NCBI GenBank assembly: GCA_963691705.1
Contig: OY829543.1
Coordinates: forward strand, 27,985,523-28,049,522
Reading direction: 5' to 3'
Origin: Viola odorata
Lineage: Eukaryota; Streptophyta; Magnoliopsida; Malpighiales; Violaceae
DNA length: 64,000 bases
In this document: positions 1-10,700 of the stretch, one piece after another
How the letters are laid out: each line of letters opens with the position of its first letter
Numbering within the stretch: position 1 is the stretch's first letter
Notes under the pieces: generated by a model
Seen by the model: only the letters and a program-made list of their open reading frames with translations
What the model was told of the DNA's origin: nothing
Database searches by the model: none
Position numbers and translations under genes: made by a program

Positions 1-138
1 GACATCCGCGCACCAAGCGCGCCAACCCTAGCATCCCATGAAGTCCCAGCGCCTAAGCCATCCGAGGCCTTGCGCTAGCTCTCCAATCCCATCTCTTCAT
101 GCCCGCGGTCAAGGCCTTAAGGGAAGTGTAGTTTAGGG
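1..138 (+). repeat. Partial satellite monomer at window edge
   Basis: 3' end of a monomer whose start lies outside the window. The reading CATCCGCGCACCAAGCGCG and the CCCAGCGCCTAAGCC variant identify it as the B (471-bp) subtype. Confidence 0.9.
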
Positions 139-336
139 TTGTTTCTTGTAATAATTCCCAAGCCTACTCTACGCCCATGGGAGAAAATTCCTTGTCTTTT
201 GCAGTCTACGGACTTATTTTTACAACATCGCTTTGTGTTACCTTTTAGTTATTTTCCAACCTTTTTCCATAGTGTTGATGCATACCTCTCCTATGTAGGT
301 ACTATGTGTGACATTCGCAAAGGAATGGAGTGCGCA

Positions 337-379
337 GATTCGAGGACGAATCCATTTGAAGAGGGAGGAGATGATACGA
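337..379 (+). repeat. Relic of retrotransposon pol end, PPT and LTR start (representative)
   Basis: First clear example of the relic present in ordinary monomers. Codons 337-375 read DSRTNPFEEGGDD. The purine-rich stretch GAAGAGGGAGGAGATGA lies at 358-374 and TGATACGA at 372-379. The inserted element at 52621-57605 has the same order on the minus strand: GATTCGAGGACGAATCC, a purine tract, then an LTR starting TGATACGATCACG. The homology is seen directly. That the monomer captured the 3' end of a Ty3/gypsy-type element is an inference. B-type monomers carry a decayed form (AATTAGAGGACGAATCC, with a stop codon). Confidence 0.8.
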
Positions 380-402
380 GCATGAGGGCTCTCACTCGTA
401 TC

Positions 403-408
403 CACGTG
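403..408. promoter_or_regulatory. G-box palindrome CACGTG (representative)
   Basis: CACGTG occurs once in most monomers, about 25-30 bp after the LTR-like start. In plants this hexamer is the core target of bHLH and bZIP factors. If the monomer descends from an LTR, the site would fall early in U3, but no activity can be inferred from sequence. The retrotransposon inserted at this site in monomer 52350. Confidence 0.4.
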
Positions 409-2512
409 AAGACCTCACGGATAGGCCGCGCAAGCCATGAGGAATGTCGCGCCAAGTACTCGCAAACCATGAAGACATGGGCGTACCAAGCGCGCACCAG
501 GCGCGCCAACCCTAGCATCCCATGAAGTCCCCTCGCCTAAGCCATCCGAGGCCTTGCGCTAGCTCTCCGATCCCATCTCTTCAAGCCCGCGGTCAAGGCC
601 TTAAGGGAAGTGTAGTTTAGGGTTGTTTCTTGTAATAATTCCCAACCCTACTCTTCGCCCATGGGAGAAAATTCCTTGTCTTTTGAAGTCTACGGACTTA
701 TTTTTACAACATCGCTTTGTGTTACCTTTTAGTTATTTTCCAACCCATTTCCATAGTGTTGATGCATACCTCTCCTATGTAGGTACTATGTGTGACATTC
801 GCAAAGGAATGGAGTGCGCAGATTCGAGGACGAATCCATTTGAAGAGGGAGGAGATGATACGAGCATGAGGGCTCTCACTCGTATCCACGTGAAGACCTC
901 ACGGATAGGCCGCGCAAGCCATGAGGAATGCCGCGCCAAGTCCTCGCAAACCATGAAGACATGCGCGCACCAGGCGCGCCAACCCTAGCATCCCATGAAG
1001 TCCCCTCGCCTAAGCCATCCGAGGCCTTGCGATAGCTCTCCAATCCCATCTTTTGAAGCCCGCAGTCAAGGCCTTAAGGGAAGTGTAGTTTAGGGTTGTT
1101 TCTTGTAATAATTCCCAAGCCTACTCTTCAGCCATGGGAGAAAATTCCTTGTCTTTTGAAGTCTACGGGCTTATTTCCACAACATCGCTTTGAGTTACCT
1201 TTTAATTATTTTCCAACCCTTTTCCATAGTGTTGATGCATACCTCTCCTATGTAGGTACTATGTGTGGCATTCGCAAAGGAATGGAGTGCGCAGATTCGA
1301 GGACGAATCCATTTGAAGAGGGAGGAGATGATACGAGCATGAGGGCTCTCACTCATATCCACGTGAAGACCTCACGGATAGGCCGCGCAAGCCATGAGGA
1401 ATGCCGCGCCAAGTCCTCGCAAACCATGAAGACATGCGCGCACCAGGCGCGCCAACCCTAGCATCCCATGAAGTCCCCTCGCCTAAGCCATCCGAGGCCT
1501 TGCGCTAGCTCTCCGATCCCATCTCTTCAAGCCCGCGGTCAAAGCCTTAAGGGAAGTGTAGTTTAGGGTTGTTTCTTGTAATAATTCCCAACCCTACTCT
1601 TCGCCCATGGGAGAAAATTCCTTGTCTTTTGAAGTCTACGGGCTTATTTTCACAACATCACTTTGAGTTACCTTTTAATTATTTTCCAACCCTTTTCCAT
1701 AGTGTTGATGCATACCTCTCCTATGTAGGTACTATGTGTGACATTCGCAAGGGAATGGAGTGCGCAGATTCGAGGACGAATCCATTTGAAGAGGGAGGAG
1801 ATGATACGAGCATGAGGGCTCACTCGTATCCACGTGAAGACCTCAAGGCTAGGCCGCGCAGGCCATTAGGAACGCCACGCCAAGTCCTCGCAAACCATGA
1901 AGACATCCGCGCACCAAGCGCGCCAACCCTAGCATCCCATGAAGTCCCAGCGCCTAAGCCATCCGAGGCCTTGCGCTAGCTCTCCAATCCCATCTCTTCA
2001 TGCCCGCGGTCAAGGCCTTAAGGGAAGTGTAGTTTAGGGTTGTTTCTTGTAATAATTCCCAAGCCTACTCTACGCCCATGGGAGAAAATTCCTTGTCTTT
2101 TGCAGTCTACGGACTTATTTTTACAACATCGCTTTGTGTTACCTTTTAGTTATTTTCCAAGCCTTTTCCATAGTGTTGATGCATACCTCTCCTATGTAGG
2201 TACTATGTGTGGCATTCGCAAAGGAATGGAGTGCGCAGATTCGAGGACGAATCCATTTGAAGAGGGAGGAGATGATACGAGCATGAGGGCTCTCACTCAT
2301 ATCCACGTGAAGACCTCACGGATAGGCCGCGCAAGCCATGAGGAATGCCGCGCCAAGTCCTCGCAAACCATGAAGACATGCGCGCACCAGGCGCGCCAAC
2401 CCTAGCATCCCATGAAGTCCCCTCGCCTAAGCCATCCGAGGCCTTGCGCTAGCTCTCCGATCCCATCTCTTCAAGCCCGCGGTCAAAGCCTTAAGGGAAG
2501 TGTAGTTTAGGG

Positions 2513-3940
2513 TTGTTTCTTGTAATAATTCCCAACCCTACTCTTCGCCCATGGGAGAAAATTCCTTGTCTTTTGAAGTCTACGGACTTATTTTTACAAC
2601 ATCGCTTTCTGTTACCTTTTAGTTATTTTCCAACCCTTTTCCATAGTGTTGATGCATACCTCTCCTATGTAGGTACTATGTGTGACATTCGCAAAGGAAT
2701 GGAGTGCGCAGATTCGAGGACGAATCCATTTGAAGAGGGAGGAGATGATACGAGAATGAGGGCTCTCACTCGTATCCACGTGAAGACCTCACGGATAGGC
2801 CGCGCAAGCCATGAGGAATGTCGCGCCAAGTACTCGCAAACCATGAAGACATGGGCGTACCAGGCGCGCACCAGGCGCGCCAACCCTAGCATCCCATGAA
2901 GTCCCCTCGCCTAAGCCATCCGAGGCCTTGCGCTAGCTCTCCGATCCCATCTCTTCAAGCCCGCGGTCAAGGGCTTAAGGGAAGTGTAGTTTAGGGTTGT
3001 TTCTTGTAATAATTCCCAACCCTACTCTTCGCCCATGGGAGAAAATTCCTTGTCTTTTGAAGTCTACGGACTTATTTTTACAACATCGCTTTGTGTTACC
3101 TTTTAGTTATTTTCCAACCCATTTCCATAGTGTTGATGCATACCTCTCCTATGTAGGTACTATGTGTGACATTCGCAAAGGAATGGAGTGCGCAGATTCG
3201 AGGACGAATCCATTTGAAGAGGGAGGAGATGATACGAGCATGAGGGCTCTCACTCGTATCCACGTGAAGACCTCACGGATAGGCCGCGCAAGCCATGAGG
3301 AATGCCGCGCCAAGTCCTCGCAAACCATGAAGACATGCGCGCACCAGGCGCGCCAACCCTAGCATCCCATGAAGTCCCCTCGCCTAAGCCATCCGAGGCC
3401 TTGCGATAGCTCTCCAATCCCAGCTTTTGAAGCCCGCAGTCAAGGCCTTAAGGGAAGTGTAGTTTAGGGTTGTTTCTTGTAATAATTCCCAAGCCTACTC
3501 TTCAGCCATGGGAGAAAATTCCTTGTCTTTTGAAGTCTACGGGCTTATTTTCACAACATCACTTTGAGTTACCTTTTAATTATTTTCCAACCCTTTTCCA
3601 TAGTGTTGATGCATACCTCTCCTATGTAGGTACTATGTGTGACATTCGCAAGGGAATGGAGTGCGCAGATTCGAGGACGAATCCATTTGAAGAGGGAGGA
3701 GATGATACGAGCATGAGGGCTCACTCGTATCCACGTGAAGACCTCAAGGCTAGGCCGCGCAGGCCATTAGGAACGCCACGCCAAGTCCTCGCAAACCATG
3801 AAGACATCCGCGCACCAAGCGCGCCAACCCTAGCATCCCATGAAGTCCCAGCGCCTAAGCCATCCGAGGCCTTGCGCTAGCTCTCCAATCCCATCTCTTC
3901 ATGCCCGCGGTCAAGGCCTTAAGGGAAGTGTAGTTTAGGG
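2513..3940 (+). repeat. 1428-bp trimer HOR, copy 1
   Basis: Monomers 2513 (484 bp), 2997 (473 bp) and 3470 (471 bp). It has the same order and total length as the next two copies but carries private differences, such as GAGAATGAG near 2752 and CCCAGCTTTTG near 3419, so it is the most diverged of the three. Confidence 0.88.
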
Positions 3941-5368
3941 TTGTTTCTTGTAATAATTCCCAAGCCTACTCTACGCCCATGGGAAAAAATTCCTTGTCTT
4001 TTGCAGTCTACGGACTTATTTTTACAACATCGCTTTGTGTTACCTTTTAGTTATTTTCCAACCTTTTTCCATAGTGTTGATGCATACCTCTCCTATGTAG
4101 GTACTATGTGTGACATTCGCAAAGGAATGGAGTGCGCAGATTCGAGGACGAATCCATTTGAAGAGGGAGGAGATGATACGAGCATGAGGGCTCTCACTCG
4201 TATCCACGTGAAGACCTCACGGATAGGCCGCGCAAGCCATGAGGAATGTCGCGCCAAGTACTCGCAAACCATGAAGACATGGGCGTACCAGGCGCGCACC
4301 AGGCGCGCCAACCCTAGCATCCCATGAAGTCCCCTCGCCTAAGCCATCCGAGGCCTTGCGCTAGCTCTCCGATCCCATCTCTTCAAGCCCGCGGTCAAGG
4401 CCTTAAGGGAAGTGTAGTTTAGGGTTGTTTCTTGTAATAATTCCCAACCCTACTCTTCGCCCATGGGAGAAAATTCCTTGTCTTTTGAAGTCTACGGACT
4501 TATTTTTACAACATCGCTTTGTGTTACCTTTTAGTTATTTTCCAACCCATTTCCATAGTGTTGATGCATACCTCTCCTATGTAGGTACTATGTGTGACAT
4601 TCGCAAAGGAATGGAGTGCGCAGATTCGAGGACGAATCCATTTGAAGAGGGAGGAGATGATACGAGCATGAGGGCTCTCACTCGTATCCACGTGAAGACC
4701 TCACGGATAGGCCGCGCAAGCCATGAGGAATGCCGCGCCAAGTCCTCGCAAACCATGAAGACATGCGCGCACCAGGCGCGCCAACCCTAGCATCCCATGA
4801 AGTCCCCTCGCCTAAGCCATCCGAGGCCTTGCGATAGCTCTCCAATCCCATCTTTTGAAGCCCGCAGTCAAGGCCTTAAGGGAAGTGTAGTTTAGGGTTG
4901 TTTCTTGTAATAATTCCCAAGCCTACTCTTCAGCCATGGGAGAAAATTCCTTGTCTTTTGAAGTCTACGGGCTTATTTCCACAACATCGCTTTGAGTTAC
5001 CTTTTAATTATTTTCCAACCCTTTTCCATAGTGTTGATGCATACCTCTCCTATGTAGGTACTATGTGTGACATTCGCAAGGGAATGGAGTGCGCAGATTC
5101 GAGGACGAATCCATTTGAAGAGGGAGGAGATGATACGAGCATGAGGGCTCACTCGTATCCACGTGAAGACCTCAAGGCTAGGCCGCGCAGGCCATTAGGA
5201 ACGCCACGCCAAGTCCTCGCAAACCATGAAGACATCCGCGCACCAAGCGCGCCAACCCTAGCATCCCATGAAGTCCCAGCGCCTAAGCCATCCGAGGCCT
5301 TGCGCTAGCTCTCCAATCCCATCTCTTCATGCCCGCGGTCAAGGCCTTAAGGGAAGTGTAGTTTAGGG
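3941..5368 (+). repeat. 1428-bp trimer HOR, copy 2
   Basis: Monomers 3941 (484 bp), 4425 (473 bp) and 4898 (471 bp). It shares the rare reading GGGAAAAAATTCC (near 3982) with copy 3 and looks near-identical to it throughout. Confidence 0.92.
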
Positions 5369-6796
5369 TTGTTTCTTGTAATAATTCCCAAGCCTACTCT
5401 ACGCCCATGGGAAAAAATTCCTTGTCTTTTGCAGTCTACGGACTTATTTTTACAACATCGCTTTGTGTTACCTTTTAGTTATTTTCCAACCTTTTTCCAT
5501 AGTGTTGATGCATACCTCTCCTATGTAGGTACTATGTGTGACATTCGCAAAGGAATGGAGTGCGCAGATTCGAGGACGAATCCATTTGAAGAGGGAGGAG
5601 ATGATACGAGCATGAGGGCTCTCACTCGTATCCACGTGAAGACCTCACGGATAGGCCGCGCAAGCCATGAGGAATGTCGCGCCAAGTACTCGCAAACCAT
5701 GAAGACATGGGCGTACCAGGCGCGCACCAGGCGCGCCAACCCTAGCATCCCATGAAGTCCCCTCGCCTAAGCCATCCGAGGCCTTGCGCTAGCTCTCCGA
5801 TCCCATCTCTTCAAGCCCGCGGTCAAGGCCTTAAGGGAAGTGTAGTTTAGGGTTGTTTCTTGTAATAATTCCCAACCCTACTCTTCGCCCATGGGAGAAA
5901 ATTCCTTGTCTTTTGAAGTCTACGGACTTATTTTTACAACATCGCTTTGTGTTACCTTTTAGTTATTTTCCAACCCATTTCCATAGTGTTGATGCATACC
6001 TCTCCTATGTAGGTACTATGTGTGACATTCGCAAAGGAATGGAGTGCGCAGATTCGAGGACGAATCCATTTGAAGAGGGAGGAGATGATACGAGCATGAG
6101 GGCTCTCACTCGTATCCACGTGAAGACCTCACGGATAGGCCGCGCAAGCCATGAGGAATGCCGCGCCAAGTCCTCGCAAACCATGAAGACATGCGCGCAC
6201 CAGGCGCGCCAACCCTAGCATCCCATGAAGTCCCCTCGCCTAAGCCATCCGAGGCCTTGCGATAGCTCTCCAATCCCATCTTTTGAAGCCCGCAGTCAAG
6301 GCCTTAAGGGAAGTGTAGTTTAGGGTTGTTTCTTGTAATAATTCCCAAGCCTACTCTTCAGCCATGGGAGAAAATTCCTTGTCTTTTGAAGTCTACGGGC
6401 TTATTTCCACAACATCGCTTTGAGTTACCTTTTAATTATTTTCCAACCCTTTTCCATAGTGTTGATGCATACCTCTCCTATGTAGGTACTATGTGTGACA
6501 TTCGCAAGGGAATGGAGTGCGCAGATTCGAGGACGAATCCATTTGAAGAGGGAGGAGATGATACGAGCATGAGGGCTCACTCGTATCCACGTGAAGACCT
6601 CAAGGCTAGGCCGCGCAGGCCATTAGGAACGCCACGCCAAGTCCTCGCAAACCATGAAGACATCCGCGCACCAAGCGCGCCAACCCTAGCATCCCATGAA
6701 GTCCCAGCGCCTAAGCCATCCGAGGCCTTGCGCTAGCTCTCCAATCCCATCTCTTCATGCCCGCGGTCAAGGCCTTAAGGGAAGTGTAGTTTAGGG
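5369..6796 (+). repeat. 1428-bp trimer HOR, copy 3
   Basis: Monomers 5369 (484 bp), 5853 (473 bp) and 6326 (471 bp). It shares GGGAAAAAATTCC (near 5410) and TTATTTCCAC with copy 2, consistent with a very recent tandem duplication. Confidence 0.92.
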
Positions 6797-7742
6797 TTGT
6801 TTCTTGTAATAATTCCCAAGCCTACTCTACGCCCATGGGAGAAAATTCCTTGTCTTTTGCAGTCTACGGACTTATTTTTACAACATCCCTTTGTGTTACC
6901 TTTTAGTTATTTTCCAAGCCTTTTCCATAGTGTTGATGCATACCTCTCCTATGTAGGTACTATGTGTGGCATTCGCAAAGGAATGGAGTGCGCAGATTCG
7001 AGGACGAATCCATTTGAAGAGGGAGGAGATGATACGAGCATGAGGGCTCTCACTCATATCCACGTGAAGACCTCACGGATAGGCCGCGCAAGCCATGAGG
7101 AATGCCGCGCCAAGTCCTCGCAAACCATGAAGACATGCGCGCACCAGGCGCGCCAACCCTAGCATCCCATGAAGTCCCCTCGCCTAAGCCATCCGAGGCC
7201 TTGCGCTAGCTCTCCGATCCCATCTCTTCAAGCCTGCGGTCAAAGCCTTAAGGGAAGTGTAGTTTAGGGTTGTTTCTTGTAATAATTCCCAACCCTACTC
7301 TTCGCCCATGGGAGAAAATTCCTTGTCTTTTGAAGTCTACGGACTTATTTTTACAACATCGCTTTCTGTTACCTTTTAGGTATTTTCCAACCCTTTTCCA
7401 TAGTGTTGATGCATACCTCTCCTATGTAGGTACTATGTGTGACATTCGCAAAGGAATGGAGTGCGCAGATTCGAGGACGAATCCATTTGAAGAGGGAGGA
7501 GATGATACGAGCATGAGGGCTCTCACTCGTATCCACGTGAAGACCTCACGGATAGGCCGCGCAAGCCATGAGGAATGCCGTGCCAAGTCCTCGCAAACCA
7601 TGAAGATATGCGCGCACCAAGTGCGCCAACCCTAGCATCCCATAAAGTCCCCTCGCCTAAGCCATCCGAGGCCTTGCGATAGCTCTCCAATCCCATCTTT
7701 TGAAGCCCACAGTCAAGGCCTTAAGGGAAGTGTAGTTTAGGG

Positions 7743-10700
7743 TTATTTCTTGTAATAATTCCCAAGCCTACTCTTCGCCCATGGGTGAAAATTCCTTGTC
7801 TTTTGACGTCTACGGACTTATTTTTACAACATCGCTTTGTGTTACCTTTTAGTTATTTTCCAACCTTTTTCCATAGTGTTGATGCATACCTCTCCTATGT
7901 AGGAACTATGTGTGACATTCGCAAAGGAATGGAGTGCGCAGATTCGAGGACGAATCCATTTGAAGAGGGAGGAGATGATACGAGCATGAGGACTCTCACT
8001 CGTATCCACGTGTAGACCTCACGGATATGCCGCGCAAGCCATGAGGAATGCCGCGCCAAGTCCTAGCAAACCATGAAGACATGCGCGCACCAGGCGCGCC
8101 AACCCTAGCATCCCATAAAGTCCCCTCGCCTAAGCCATCCGAGGCCCTGCGATAGCTCTCCAATCCCATCTTTTGAAGCCCACAGTCAAGGCCTTAAGGG
8201 AAGTGTAGTTTAGGGTTATTTCTTGTAATAGTTCCCAAGCCTACTCTTCGCCCATGGGTGAAAATTCCTTGTCTTTTGACGTCTACGGACTTATTTTTAC
8301 AACATCGCTTTGTGTTACCTTTTAGTTATTTTCCAACCTTTTTCCATAGTGTTGATGCATACCTCTCCTATGTAGGTACTATGTGTGACATTCGCAAAGG
8401 AATGGAATGCGCAGTTCGAGGACGAATCCATTTGAAGAGGGAGGAGATGATACGAGCATGAGGGCTCTCACTCGTATCCACGTGTAGACCTCACGGATAG
8501 GCCGCACAAGGCATGAGGAATGCCGCGCCAAGTCCTCGCAAACCATGAAGACATGCGCGCACCAGGCGCGCCAACCCTAGCATCCCATGAAGTCCCCTCG
8601 CCTAAGCCATCCGAGGCCTTGCGATAGCTCTCCAATCCCATCTTTTCAAGCCCGCGGTCAAGGCCTTAAGGGAAGTGTAGTTTAGGGTTGTTTCTTGTAA
8701 TAATTCCCAAGCCTACTCTTCTCCCATAGGAGAAAATTCCTTGTTTTTTGAAGTCTACGGACTTATTTTCACAACATGGCTTTGAGTTACCTTTTAATTA
8801 TTTTCCAACCCTTTTCCATAGTGGTGATGCATACCTCTCCTATGTAGGTACTATGTGTGACATTCGCAAAGGAATGGAGCGCGCAAATTAGAGGACGAAT
8901 CCATTTAAAGAGGGAGGAGACGATATGAGCATGAGGGCTCACTCTTATCCACGTGAAGACCTCAAGGCTAGGCCGCGCAGGCCATTAGGAACGCCACACC
9001 AAGTCCTCGCAAACCATGAAGACATCCGCGCCCCAAGCGAGCCAACCCTAGCATCCCATGAAGTCCCAGCGTCTAAGCCATCCGAGGCCTTGCGCTAGCT
9101 CTCCAATCCCATCTCTTCATGCCCGCGGTCAAGGCCTTGAGGGAAGTGTAGTTTAGGGTTGTTTCTTGTAATAATTCCCAAGCCTACTCTACGCCCATGG
9201 GTGAAAATTCCTTGTCTTTTGACGTCTACGGACTTATTTTTACAACATCGCTTTGTGTTACCTTTTAGTTATTTTCCAACCTTTTTCCATAGTGTTGATG
9301 CATACCTCTCCTATGTAGGTACTATGTGTGACATTCGCAAAGGAATGGAGTGCGCAGATTCGAGGACGAATCCATTTGAAGAGGGAGGAGATGATACGAG
9401 CATGAGGACTCTCACTCGTATCCACGTGTAGACCTCACGGATAGGCCGCACAAGGCATGAGGAATGCCGCGCCAAGTCCTCGCAAACCATGAAGACATGC
9501 GCGCACCAGGCGCGCCAACCCTAGCATCCCATGAAGTCCCCTCGCCTAAGCCATCCGAGGCCTTGCGATAGCTCTCCAATCCCATCTTTTCAAGCCCGCG
9601 GTCAAGGCCTTAAGGGAAGTGTAGTTTAGGGTTGTTTCTTGTAATAATTCCCAAGCCTACTCTTCTCCCATAGGAGAAAATTCCTTGTTTTTTGAAGTCT
9701 ACGGACTTATTTTCACAACATGGCTTTGAGTTACCTTTTAATTATTTTCCAACCCTTTTCCATAGTGGTGATGCATACCTCTCCTATGTAGGTACTATGT
9801 GTGACATTCGCAAAGGAATGGAGCGCGCAAATTAGAGGACGAATCCATTTAAAGAGGGAGGAGACGATATGAGCATGAGGGCTCACTCTTATCCACGTGA
9901 AGACCTCAAGGCTAGGCCGCGCAGGCCATTAGGAACGCCACGCCAAGTCCTCGCAAGCCATGAAGACATCCGCGCCCCAAGCGCGCCAACCCTAGCATCC
10001 CATGAAGTCCCAGCGCCTAAGCCATCCGAGGCCTTGCGATAGCTCTCCAATCCCATCTTTTGAAGCCCGCAGTCAAGGCCTTAAGGGAAGTGTAGTTTAG
10101 GGTTGTTTCTTGTAATAATTCCCAAGCCTATTCTTCGCCCATGGGAGAAAATTCCTTGTCTTTTAACGTCTACGGACTTATTTTTACAACATCGCTTTGA
10201 GTTACCTTTTAGTTATTTTCCAACCCTTTTCCATAGTGTTGATGCATACCTCTCCTATGTAGGAACTATGTGTGACATTCGCAAAGGAATGGAGTGCGCA
10301 GATTCGAGGACGAATCCATTTGAAGAGGGGGGAGATGATACGAGCATGAGGACTCTCACTCGTATCCACGTGAAGACCTCACGGATAGGCCGCGCAAGCC
10401 ATGAGGAATGCCGGGCCAAGTCCTCGCAAACCATGAAGACATGGGCGTACCAGGCGCGCACCAGGCGCGCCAACCCTAGCATCCCATGAAGTCCCCTCGC
10501 CTAAGCCATCCGAGGCCTTGCGCTAGCTCTCCGATCCCATCTCTTCAAGCCCGCGGTCAAAGCCTTAAGGGAAGTGTAGTTTAGGGTTGTTTCTTGTAAT
10601 AATTCCCAACCCTACTCTTCGCCCATGGGAGAAAATTCCTTGTCTTTTGAAGTCTACGGACTTATTTTTACAACATCGCTTTCTGTTACCTTTTAGTTAT

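Larger units (their letters stand above)
139..7742 (+). repeat. Satellite block I, monomers with trimer higher-order repeat
   Basis: Sixteen monomers starting at 139, 623, 1096, 1569, 2040, 2513, 2997, 3470, 3941, 4425, 4898, 5369, 5853, 6326, 6797 and 7270. The recurring pattern is 484-473-471 bp. The unit at 139-2039 carries one extra 473-bp monomer (total 1901 bp). The monomer at 2040 closely resembles the one at 6797, and 2513 resembles 7270 over most of its length, which suggests an older, larger exchange register of 4757 bp. Confidence 0.92.

Noticed and set aside
291..518. 75-codon minus-strand open frame starting MLGLARL
   Set aside because: It appears only where the 11-bp insertion of the 484-bp variant opens the frame, and it is antisense to the repeat. 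It is a length artefact of the satellite.
139..525. Tandem open frames of 76-136 codons on the plus strand in most monomers, with a shared peptide containing DSRTNPFEEGGDD
   Set aside because: The longer frames start at TTG, the C-terminal half changes frame between A and B monomers, many copies are cut by TAG, and the conserved part is explained by the retrotransposon relic. I see no promoter or coding signal.
616..624. Interstitial telomere array
   Set aside because: Only single TTTAGGGTT units occur once per monomer; there is no run of consecutive telomere repeats.
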